DNA from: a virus
DNA length: 24,554 bases
Strand: one strand, 5' to 3'
Virus record (IMG/VR): IMGVR_UViG_3300008450_000428
Span: 1-24,554 of that record
In this document: positions 6,627-12,857 of the stretch, piece after piece
How the letters are laid out: each line of letters starts with the position of its first letter
Numbering within the stretch: position 1 is the stretch's first letter
Notes under the pieces: generated by a model
Databases searched by the model: none
Told to the model about the DNA's origin: nothing
Seen by the model: the letters and a program-made list of their open reading frames with translations, nothing else
Translations under genes and position numbers: made by a program

Positions 6627-8066
6627 ATGATATTTGAAATATATGCTGAAAAAAATTCTACTGATGGTAAGAAGTTTTACTATGATAATGTAAATTCAAT
6701 TTTGAAAGATGAAACTGGTTTTGTTTATGAATATCCAGAAATAAAAAAACCTAATCTAAAAGAAACTGTACCTTTTTCGAAAGAAAATCCACTTAAAAAA
6801 TCAAAAAATATTGATTTGATTAAAATTCAATTAGGTTTATCTTGCAATTACACCTGTGACTATTGCAGTCAAAGATTTGTTGAAAGGCCACCAGAAACAA
6901 GCAAAAAAGATATTGAAGAATTTATGCGTAAACTGGACGCATTAAACATTACTGAAGAATCTGGTTTAAGAGTAGAATTTTGGGGTGGCGAACCATTAGT
7001 ATATTGGAAAACTTTAAAACCTTTGGCCGAAGCTTTTGCTGAAAGATATAGCCATTGGAAAAAGAAAGTTAATTTCAGTATGGTAACCAATGGATCACTA
7101 TTAACAAGAGAGATTTGTTCTTGGATCTACTACATGGGATTTAGTGTTGGCATCAGTCACGATGGTCCTGGCCAATATGTTCGTGGTCCTGATCCGTTTG
7201 ATGACGCTGAGAAGAAAAAGATTATCTTGGAGTTTTATAACATCATGAGGCCACAAGGCAGAATTAGTTTTAATGCCATGTTGAATAATAAAAATATTGA
7301 CCGTAAAGCAATTTATGATTTCTTTGCTGAGTTGACTGGTGATCCATCAGTTCCAATTGGTGAAGGTGGATTCATTGATGCGTATGATGATGCAGCAGTA
7401 AATAATTCATTAATTACATTAGACGAACACTTTAATTACAGAAGAAAATCTTTTGGCGATATTTACGCCTCCCAAGGCAGTATTAATTTTGGTATGGTCT
7501 TTACCAAAATTGATAATTTTATTAAAGGCACATTGGCTCATGTTGAAAACAAATATGTTGGCCAAAAGTGTGGTATGGAAGAACCAACAACAGTTGCACT
7601 TGATTTAAAAGGTAATATTGTAACTTGTCAGAACGTTTCTATCGTTGAGAATAGTAAGAATGGTGAACCACATTATGGTGGTAATCTAGATGATTATGAT
7701 AATGTTAGCTTAACATCTGCCACACATTGGATGAATCGTGTGAGTTGTTCGGATTGTCCAGTTCTACATATCTGTAAAGGTTCTTGTATGTATTTGGACG
7801 GAAAACATTGGGATGTAACTTGTGATAATGCTTATTCGGATGCCATTAGTTTATTTGCTTTGGCATTAGAAAAAATAACAGGTGGTTATATTCCTGTTAC
7901 GATTAAAGGTGAAGGTTTACCTTTATCACGCCAAGATATTTTTGGAACAGTATATAAACATGAAGAAAAACCCACAAGAAAAATTATACCAATTAAAGTT
8001 GTTGCAGAAAAAATTGGTGAATTGAATGATGTGGAAATTTATGGAAAATCTAGAGTAGAGGTATAA
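6627..8066 (+). CDS. Radical SAM/SPASM protein-modifying enzyme
   Basis: A 479-residue enzyme. C73-x3-C77-x2-C80 binds the SAM-cleaving 4Fe-4S cluster, and GGEP (120-123) binds the SAM amino group. A complete SPASM domain follows: C315-x13-G-x4-C334, then C374-x2-C377-x5-C383-x3-C387-x11-C399, enough Cys for two auxiliary clusters. This architecture is that of anaerobic sulfatase maturases and RiPP maturases, which form thioether or C-C bonds or oxidise peptide side chains. The first 72 residues could hold a peptide-recognition element, but I cannot see a clear winged-helix RRE. It lies 16 bases after the Cys/Asn-rich gene, with AAAGG before its ATG, and its stop abuts the next ATG. The Cys-rich neighbour is the obvious substrate candidate. 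Confidence 0.9.
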   Translation: MIFEIYAEKNSTDGKKFYYDNVNSILKDETGFVYEYPEIKKPNLKETVPFSKENPLKKSKNIDLIKIQLGLSCNYTCDYCSQRFVERPPETSKKDIEEFMRKLDALNITEESGLRVEFWGGEPLVYWKTLKPLAEAFAERYSHWKKKVNFSMVTNGSLLTREICSWIYYMGFSVGISHDGPGQYVRGPDPFDDAEKKKIILEFYNIMRPQGRISFNAMLNNKNIDRKAIYDFFAELTGDPSVPIGEGGFIDAYDDAAVNNSLITLDEHFNYRRKSFGDIYASQGSINFGMVFTKIDNFIKGTLAHVENKYVGQKCGMEEPTTVALDLKGNIVTCQNVSIVENSKNGEPHYGGNLDDYDNVSLTSATHWMNRVSCSDCPVLHICKGSCMYLDGKHWDVTCDNAYSDAISLFALALEKITGGYIPVTIKGEGLPLSRQDIFGTVYKHEEKPTRKIIPIKVVAEKIGELNDVEIYGKSRVEV

Positions 8067-8738
8067 ATGTCGGTAACAATAACACCAAATTTACAAGAAA
8101 AAATTGATTTTTTTGATAGTATGGTAAATATCACTAGTGTTGAGATTTATAATAATCCAATTGAATACAAACAATTGATTGGTGGTGTTGAGTGTTTTAT
8201 GTTTAAGTTATTTAAAAATGAACATTTTATTGAATTGGTTATACCAAAAATATTTTGTTCAGAACCTCTTCCACAAGAAGTTATACAAAATAAAAGTCAA
8301 ATTGATATGTTGATGGAAGGTTATTTTGATAGAAAGTCTTGTACAGATAATGATTGTACATTGTGTATCAATACCGATTATTTGGATTCTTTTTATTATT
8401 TAAATCCAGAGACCGATATCATTGAACAAATTCATAAGGCCACAGCCATAACGGAAATTAGTGTGATACAAGCTCAATTGTTGGAAAAAATTAATGAATT
8501 TGAGTTTGTGGAAAATATTAAGTTATATAACAATAGTATCTCAAATTATATTGTTATTAATTGTGATATGAAACATTCAAACGATACAAATATCTTTACA
8601 AAATATTCAGGTACATTTCCAATTGAAGTTTGTGAAGATGTTGAACAACACCCCAATATAGTTGAAAAAATAAAAGAATATTATAATAATACTATGCCAA
8701 AAACTTTAGAAGAACACACCAACATTTTACCACTATGA
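8067..8738 (+). CDS. Unknown protein with internal duplication, between radical SAM and halogenase genes
   Basis: A 223-residue protein not assignable to a family. It seems to be two diverged copies of a roughly 90-residue unit. LQEKIDFFDSMVNITSVEIY (9-28) matches LLEKINEFEFVENIKLYNN (138-156). Later, IPKIFCSEPLPQE...YF (59-87) matches FPIEVCEDVEQHP...YY (184-206). A linker between the copies has C92-x4-C97-x2-C100. It starts straight after the radical SAM stop and overlaps the halogenase start by four bases (ATGA), so the three are made together. A substrate-binding or chaperone role for the cassette is a reasonable guess (RiPP systems use separate recognition proteins), but no sequence motif proves it. 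Confidence 0.7.
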   Translation: MSVTITPNLQEKIDFFDSMVNITSVEIYNNPIEYKQLIGGVECFMFKLFKNEHFIELVIPKIFCSEPLPQEVIQNKSQIDMLMEGYFDRKSCTDNDCTLCINTDYLDSFYYLNPETDIIEQIHKATAITEISVIQAQLLEKINEFEFVENIKLYNNSISNYIVINCDMKHSNDTNIFTKYSGTFPIEVCEDVEQHPNIVEKIKEYYNNTMPKTLEEHTNILPL

Positions 8739-10258
8739 AATATACAATTATTGGTGGAGGTACGGCAGGATGGTTAACAGCTCTTTATGTTAGACATATT
8801 TGTCCAAAAGATGAAGTGGTTGTAGTTGCAAGTAGTGAGATAGGAATATTGGGTGCAGGCGAAGGTACTACACCACAATTCGTTGAACTGATGAACGAAA
8901 TGAATATTCCAATCTCTGATATCATTAAAAACGCCAAAGGTACATTTAAAAACGGTATTAAATTTACTAATTGGAATGGAGATGGTAGCCATTATTATCA
9001 CGGGTTTCAAGATTACTTTAAGAATACCGATGAGCGAGCAAATGCCGATTTTAAACCATACTACTTGAATAAGATTTCATCTGGCGATTCATTCAATGAT
9101 ATCAATCTAACATCATATATTTCAGAAAAAAATCAAGTAAAAATACACAAAGAAAATTACGAATCATACGGAGCATATGCGTTACATTTTGATGCCAATC
9201 TATTGGCAAAACATTTACAGTCCGTTGGTCTAAAAAGAAATATTAAATTAATTGATGATGAAGTAATTTCTATTAATAATGATTCTGAAGGTTTTATTAA
9301 AAGTTTTGATTTAAAATCACAAGGATTAATGACAACCGATTTTGTGTTCGATTGCACAGGATTTAAAAGATTAATTATTGGTCAACATTATGGTTCTAAA
9401 TGGAAATCATACAAAGAGCATTTACCATTGAACCGAGCACTTCCTTTTTTCATTGATAATGATGGCGAAGAATTGCCACCATATACAGAATCAATTGCAA
9501 TGAAACATGGATGGGTGTGGAAAATTCCCGTGCAAGGTCGTCATGGGTGTGGTTATGTTTTCGATTCTAATTTTGTTTCAGATGAAGATATTATTAAAGA
9601 ATTAGAAGAATATTTTGGCCACAAAATAACAAGCCCAAGAGCATTTAATTTTGATCCCGGTTGTTTTGAGGAGGTTTGTGTAAAAAATTGTGTTGCTATG
9701 GGTTTAAGTTCGAGCTTTGTTGAACCTCTAGAAGCAACAAGCATATGGGTAACTATTCTAATGTTAAAGAGTTGGGGAAACAACAAAGAAAAAATATTAG
9801 AAAAAGACTTAAATATAATTAAAGACTTTAATGATTCTATGAAACGGACAAATTTAGATGTTTTAAATTTTATACACTTCCACTATAAAACAAAGAGAAA
9901 CGATAGTGAATTTTGGATAAATTTTTCTACAAAAAATAAAATTCTACCATTTATTGAAGATTTAAATTTAATAATAAAAGATAATATAATTGAAAAACAC
10001 AATTTAACCTATCTAAATGATTTGGAAACAAACAGAATCAATCCAAGCATAAAACATATACCAATGTTTTCAGAAAGTAGTTGGTTACAAGTTGGATCTG
10101 GTATAAAGTATTATAGTTCTGAGATGGCTAAAAAAATATTAAACCGAGATTTTAAAGATTTTACAAAAACTGAAAATGATTTGACCGAATTATTTGAGTT
10201 AGAAAGTAGTTTTATGTTTCACCATAATGATTATATTGAGGAACTTAAAAATACATAA
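8735..10258 (+). CDS. Flavin-dependent tryptophan halogenase
   Basis: A 507-residue protein with the family's hallmarks: the FAD-binding GGGTAGW at 7-13, GAGEGTTP (40-47), TFKNGIKFTNW (70-80, with K72 in the position of the catalytic Lys that forms lysine chloramine), the diagnostic W260-x-W262-x-I-P265, and FVEPLEATS (328-336, containing the essential acidic residue). Length is normal for the family (about 500-540). These enzymes chlorinate or brominate Trp or other indoles using FADH2, O2 and halide. No flavin reductase lies nearby, so the host would supply FADH2. It overlaps both neighbours (4 bases upstream, 1 base downstream). Peptide-acting members exist (MibH). The two C-terminal Trp of the Cys/Asn-rich protein are the natural target candidates. 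Confidence 0.92.
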   Translation: MKYTIIGGGTAGWLTALYVRHICPKDEVVVVASSEIGILGAGEGTTPQFVELMNEMNIPISDIIKNAKGTFKNGIKFTNWNGDGSHYYHGFQDYFKNTDERANADFKPYYLNKISSGDSFNDINLTSYISEKNQVKIHKENYESYGAYALHFDANLLAKHLQSVGLKRNIKLIDDEVISINNDSEGFIKSFDLKSQGLMTTDFVFDCTGFKRLIIGQHYGSKWKSYKEHLPLNRALPFFIDNDGEELPPYTESIAMKHGWVWKIPVQGRHGCGYVFDSNFVSDEDIIKELEEYFGHKITSPRAFNFDPGCFEEVCVKNCVAMGLSSSFVEPLEATSIWVTILMLKSWGNNKEKILEKDLNIIKDFNDSMKRTNLDVLNFIHFHYKTKRNDSEFWINFSTKNKILPFIEDLNLIIKDNIIEKHNLTYLNDLETNRINPSIKHIPMFSESSWLQVGSGIKYYSSEMAKKILNRDFKDFTKTENDLTELFELESSFMFHHNDYIEELKNT

Positions 10259-10914
10259 TGATTATTGAAAATGTTTTTGATAGTACAATCGTAAGAATAC
10301 AATGTCAAAATGAAGAACTTTATCGTAATGAAGATTTAACAAAAAGTGTTGACCACGTTTTGAATATGCCTACGGTGAAAAACAGAAAACGAAATGACAA
10401 AGGCGATTCACATAAGGGTAACGGTTTAACTTCTGTTGGTCAGTCATACTTAGATTTAATTCACTTACCTGGTGCTTCAAACTTAACCAATTGGATTACA
10501 GAACAATTTCTTTTGGTACACAAACAATTAGGTGTTGACAAAGAAGTAAAATCGGTGTATTATAAAAGAAGTTGGGCAAATAGACTATTTCGTGATGGCC
10601 AAGGATTATGCCATAATCATGTTAAACTGGATGAGTATATGTCTGAAATGACCCAATACTCACCAGAGAATTTTAGACCAGATGCCGTTGGAATTTTTTA
10701 TGTTGATGTACCAGAAGGCAGTTCAGATTTAGTTTTTATACGCAACGGTAAAGCAGATACATATATTCATGAATATGATGAATGTGATAGGTACTATTTA
10801 AAACCAAAACAAGGAGAATTAGTAATACATTCACCAGAAGTATATCATGCTGTTAGTGTCCATAATAGTGATTTGCCTCGTAATGTATTTGTATTCGATA
10901 TAGATTATGTTTAA
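10258..10914 (+). CDS. 2OG-Fe(II) oxygenase-like protein closing the cassette
   Basis: A 218-residue protein whose start shares a base with the halogenase stop (TAATG). The C-terminal half has the jelly-roll pattern of 2OG-Fe(II) oxygenases: H119-N-H121 (LCHNHVK), PDAVGIFYVDVPEGSSDLVF, then GELVIHSPEVYHAVSVH with H197, and R208 before NVFVFDIDYV. The first motif is HNH instead of the usual H-x-D, so activity or metal binding may be atypical. It resembles prolyl-4-hydroxylase-like proteins of aquatic phages. Coupling to the halogenase suggests action on the same target. It overlaps the next, nuclease gene by eight bases. Confidence 0.65.
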   Translation: MIIENVFDSTIVRIQCQNEELYRNEDLTKSVDHVLNMPTVKNRKRNDKGDSHKGNGLTSVGQSYLDLIHLPGASNLTNWITEQFLLVHKQLGVDKEVKSVYYKRSWANRLFRDGQGLCHNHVKLDEYMSEMTQYSPENFRPDAVGIFYVDVPEGSSDLVFIRNGKADTYIHEYDECDRYYLKPKQGELVIHSPEVYHAVSVHNSDLPRNVFVFDIDYV

Positions 10915-11560
10915 TTATTGTCCACCAAAAGTCCTTGCTGACTTAAAATCTGAAACCTTTCCTGATGGAAAGCGTTACTATACACTAGAAGATGGTACCA
11001 AATTACCTTCTGTAACTACTGTGCTTGGTGCCCAAAAGAAACAAGCCATTATGGAGTGGCGTAAGAGAGTTGGTGAAGAAGAAGCCAATCGTGTATCAAA
11101 GAAGGCAACTAGTCGTGGTACCAATGTTCACACACTCTGTGAACGATATCTCAATAATGAATCATTGGGTGATATTATGCCTGATGCCAAAGAAATGTTT
11201 GTATCATTGAAACCATTACTTAATCGAATCGACAATATTCATTACCAAGAGTGTGCCTTATGGTCCAAACAATTAGAAATGGCAGGTCGTGTAGACTGTA
11301 TTGGTGAATTCGATGGTGAACTATCTGTAATTGATTTTAAAACATCCAAGAAGATTAAATCAAGCGCAAACATTGAAGATTACTATTGGCAAACAGCTGC
11401 ATACGCTTTGATGTATGAAGAAATGATTGGTACACCTATAAATAATCTTGTAATTATAATGGCGGTAGAAAATGAACAACCGTTGTTATTTAAACAACGG
11501 ACACAAGACCATATTCCTGGTTTGGTGAAGGCGATTAAATTTTACAAGGAACAAAGATGA
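10907..11560 (+). CDS. RecB/Cas4-like PD-(D/E)XK exonuclease
   Basis: A 217-residue nuclease with motifs of the RecB/Cas4/MGME1 group in order: RGTNVH with H75, E115, D130 in AGRVD, D143-F-K145 in VIDFKTSKK, and Q162-x3-Y166 in YYWQTAAYALMY. These form a metal-dependent exonuclease site. Phage enzymes of this type process DNA ends in recombination and replication. The N-terminal PDGKRYYTLEDGTKLPSVTTVL is typical of the phage family. The start lies within the end of the upstream oxygenase gene, and the stop overlaps the next ATG, so the genes are coupled although their functions probably differ. Confidence 0.85.
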   Translation: MFNYCPPKVLADLKSETFPDGKRYYTLEDGTKLPSVTTVLGAQKKQAIMEWRKRVGEEEANRVSKKATSRGTNVHTLCERYLNNESLGDIMPDAKEMFVSLKPLLNRIDNIHYQECALWSKQLEMAGRVDCIGEFDGELSVIDFKTSKKIKSSANIEDYYWQTAAYALMYEEMIGTPINNLVIIMAVENEQPLLFKQRTQDHIPGLVKAIKFYKEQR

Positions 11561-11994
11561 AAAACATTTTGATTGCATTATTATTGGTTACTTCAACAAC
11601 AGTATTTGCACAGAAACAAAAAGAAGGCGTAACATATACTGCAACCATTACCAGAGTTATTGATGGTGATACTGTGGCATTTCAAGCACTATGGTTACCA
11701 GATCCATTAAAGAAAGAATTATCAATTCGTGTATTTGGTGTGGACACTCCAGAAAAAGGCCATCGTGCGCAATGTCCCTCTGAAAATGAAAGAGGTCAAG
11801 CGGCCACGGCATTTACCAAAAGCACTATCAATGCAGCCAAAACTCGCCAAGTGGTATTAATGGATTGGGACAAGTATGGTGGTCGTGTCCTAGGTGATGT
11901 ATTGTTAGATGGTAAATCGTTGCGTTCCATGTTGATCCAACAAGGATATGCACGGGAATACTATGGTGGAGCTAAGGTCGGTTGGTGCCAATAA
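11557..11994 (+). CDS. Secreted thermonuclease (staphylococcal nuclease-like)
   Basis: A 145-residue protein that starts with a signal peptide (MKNILIALLLVTSTTVFAQ, probable cleavage after residue 18 or 19). An SNase domain follows: RVIDGDT (33-39, Ca-binding Asp), R58 and E66 in RVFGVDTPE, and R110 in DKYGGRVLGD. These are the counterparts of the catalytic Arg35, Glu43 and Arg87 of staphylococcal nuclease. It would cut DNA and RNA in the periplasm or outside the cell. A phage could use it to degrade incoming DNA or to recycle released host nucleic acid; both are inferences. It is joined to the exonuclease gene by an ATGA overlap and ends the long rightward run before the tmRNA promoter. Confidence 0.88.
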   Translation: MKNILIALLLVTSTTVFAQKQKEGVTYTATITRVIDGDTVAFQALWLPDPLKKELSIRVFGVDTPEKGHRAQCPSENERGQAATAFTKSTINAAKTRQVVLMDWDKYGGRVLGDVLLDGKSLRSMLIQQGYAREYYGGAKVGWCQ

Positions 11995-12017
11995 AACGGT
12001 AATAATGCCAACGATGG

Positions 12018-12046
12018 TTGACATCTAAATAGTTTTATGTTACAAT
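12018..12046 (+). promoter_or_regulatory. Strong sigma70-type promoter for the small ORF and tmRNA
   Basis: TTGACA at 12018-12023, a 17-base spacer, then TACAAT at 12041-12046, with TG one base before the -10 (12038-12039, extended -10). It matches the bacterial housekeeping consensus at 11 of 12 positions and is the best promoter in the window. A CTAAATA box (12025-12031), similar to phage late promoters, lies inside the spacer. It stands 23 bases after the nuclease stop and would transcribe the 43-codon ORF and the tmRNA. Confidence 0.8.
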
Positions 12047-12084
12047 AGTTTCTTATTTCGTTAAAATAAGTGGTGGGTCGGAAA

Positions 12085-12216
12085 ATGAAAGTTAAAGAGT
12101 TAATTAAAAATTTATATGAGGCTGAAATTAAGCATGATACGCCATTGATTAAAAAACTATGGTTTAAATTGTTAAAGAAAAGCCTTAAGCATAAACATAC
12201 CGAAGCGGTAAAGTAA
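12085..12216 (+). CDS. 43-residue basic protein upstream of the tmRNA
   Basis: The ORF starts ATG at 12085, about 33 bases after the promoter -10 region, and ends just before the tmRNA acceptor piece. The product, MKVKELIKNLYEAEIKHDTP then LIKKLWFKLLKKSLKHKHTE and AVK, is strongly basic and helical. No clear Shine-Dalgarno is seen (only GGGTCGG). It may be a real tiny protein, possibly RNA-binding or linked to translation or tmRNA, or just the leader of the tmRNA transcript. No family is recognised. Confidence 0.5.
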   Translation: MKVKELIKNLYEAEIKHDTPLIKKLWFKLLKKSLKHKHTEAVK

Positions 12217-12219
12217 TTC

Positions 12220-12276
12220 GTAGAAGTTGTTTGAACGTTGTTGTGGACGTGGGTGCGATTCCCACCACCTCCACCA
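12220..12276 (+). ncRNA. ssrA: tmRNA acceptor piece (circularly permuted, two-piece form)
   Basis: This is the 3' tRNA-like part of a tmRNA, placed upstream of the coding piece. It has a T arm (GTGGG 12249-12253, loop TGCGATT, CCCAC 12261-12265), the acceptor strand CACCTCC (12266-12272), discriminator A and an encoded CCA (12274-12276). The acceptor strand pairs over seven base pairs with GGGGGTG at 12345-12351, including a G3-U70 wobble, the alanyl-tRNA synthetase identity element. Bases 12226-12243 can pair with 12368-12383 of the coding piece as helix 2 (one mismatch, one two-base bulge). The 5' end is estimated. tmRNA rescues stalled ribosomes and tags the unfinished protein. Confidence 0.88.
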
Positions 12277-12344
12277 AAAGTATATTGACGAACCGAGTTA
12301 TCGGTAGCAAACACACAATATAGTTGTGGCAATATACTTCTGAT
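12277..12344 (+). other. Intervening segment of the permuted tmRNA precursor
   Basis: The bases between the CCA of the acceptor piece and the first G of the coding piece begin and end with a perfect 10-base inverted repeat (AAGTATATTG at 12278-12287, CAATATACTT at 12330-12339). This would extend the acceptor stem in the precursor and close a loop. In known two-piece tmRNAs such a segment is cut out to give separate acceptor and coding RNAs; RNase P and 3' processing enzymes act at the two edges. Confidence 0.75.
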
Positions 12345-12425
12345 GGGGGTGCCTAGATTCGACATGGCAATAATTAGAACAATGGAGAATCGGCAGAGAA
12401 GCCGTAAAAACTATTTAAATTAAAC

Positions 12426-12458
12426 GCAAACGATAATAAGTATGCACTTGCTGCCTGA
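12426..12458 (+). other. tmRNA tag reading frame
   Basis: The resume codon GCA and nine more codons followed by TGA encode ANDNKYALAA. The ANDxxYALAA form closely matches the Escherichia coli tag ANDENYALAA; the C-terminal ALAA is the ClpXP-type degradation signal. TGA is followed by TAG in frame, a double stop. Confidence 0.92.
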
Positions 12459-12505
12459 TAGGTAAGCGGAGTTTCGCCAGGTGAACTTAGCAACAGAATC
12501 ACCTG

Positions 12506-12513
12506 GATAAATA
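12506..12513 (+). promoter_or_regulatory. Late-promoter-like GATAAATA box at the end of the tmRNA
   Basis: GATAAATA, the same octamer as before the Cys/Asn-rich gene, overlaps the last base of the tmRNA 3' hairpin, about 60 bases before the next ATG. It could start late transcription of the 12574 gene and the lysis gene behind it. The match is short and AT-rich, so chance is possible. Confidence 0.25.
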
Positions 12514-12573
12514 AAACACCAGCAACACACAAACCGCTGGTAATACACATAAACACACACAAGGAGTAACAAT

Positions 12574-12846
12574 ATGACACCCTATGAAATTCGCCTAGAA
12601 TTATTAAAGATGGCGCAAGGTTTAGTATCTGATGAGTATTCATACAACAGAAGCGCTAAACTAGAACAATGGCACACACAGGTCGAGGCAGCAAAGATTG
12701 CCGGTTTAGAGTCACCTGATATCCCCGAGTTGCCACCATTCCCCACAGAAACAGACATAGTTAAGAAGGCGGAAGCCCTCAATCTATTCGTTTCTCAAAC
12801 CCCTCCACAACCTGAAGTTAAAATAAAATCGAAATCAAATTCGTAA
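12574..12846 (+). CDS. Conserved small T4-like phage protein (MTPYEIRLELL family)
   Basis: A 90-residue protein with AAGGAG about eight bases before the ATG. It has an N-terminal helix (MTPYEIRLELLKMAQGLVSD), a helical middle with Trp (QWHTQVEAAKIAG), a Pro-rich link (PDIPELPPFPTETD), and a helix ending in ALNLFVSQ before a Lys/Ser tail. The start and the PPFPTE-xDIVKKAxALN pattern resemble an uncharacterised protein common in aquatic T4-like phages. It is separated from the lysis gene by a hairpin. The function is unknown. Confidence 0.65.
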   Translation: MTPYEIRLELLKMAQGLVSDEYSYNRSAKLEQWHTQVEAAKIAGLESPDIPELPPFPTETDIVKKAEALNLFVSQTPPQPEVKIKSKSNS

Positions 12847-12857
12847 TTGGAGATGTT

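Larger units (their letters stand above)
12345..12513 (+). ncRNA. ssrA: tmRNA coding piece with proteolysis tag
   Basis: It starts with GGGGGTG (the 5' acceptor strand), then CCTAGATTCGACATGG, the near-invariant D-loop-side motif of tmRNA. The helix 2 strand follows (12368-12383), then a CGGC/GCCG hairpin (12391-12404, pseudoknot 1 position), and the tag frame at 12426-12458. Downstream is a perfect 8-bp hairpin (CCAGGTGA at 12477-12484 with TCACCTGG at 12499-12506). The 3' end is uncertain and may reach the CCAGC/GCTGG hairpin at 12519-12540. With the upstream acceptor piece it forms a complete tRNA-like domain. The whole fits a functional permuted phage tmRNA. Confidence 0.92.

Noticed and set aside
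12249-12276. A tRNA gene ending in CCACCTCCACCA
   Set aside because: Only a T arm and acceptor strand precede the CCA; there is no D or anticodon arm upstream, and the 5' partner strand lies downstream at 12345. It is the acceptor piece of the permuted tmRNA.
11961-12643. Long minus-strand open frames across the tmRNA
   Set aside because: They are antisense to the well-supported tmRNA, begin or end inside neighbouring genes, and show no protein-family signal.
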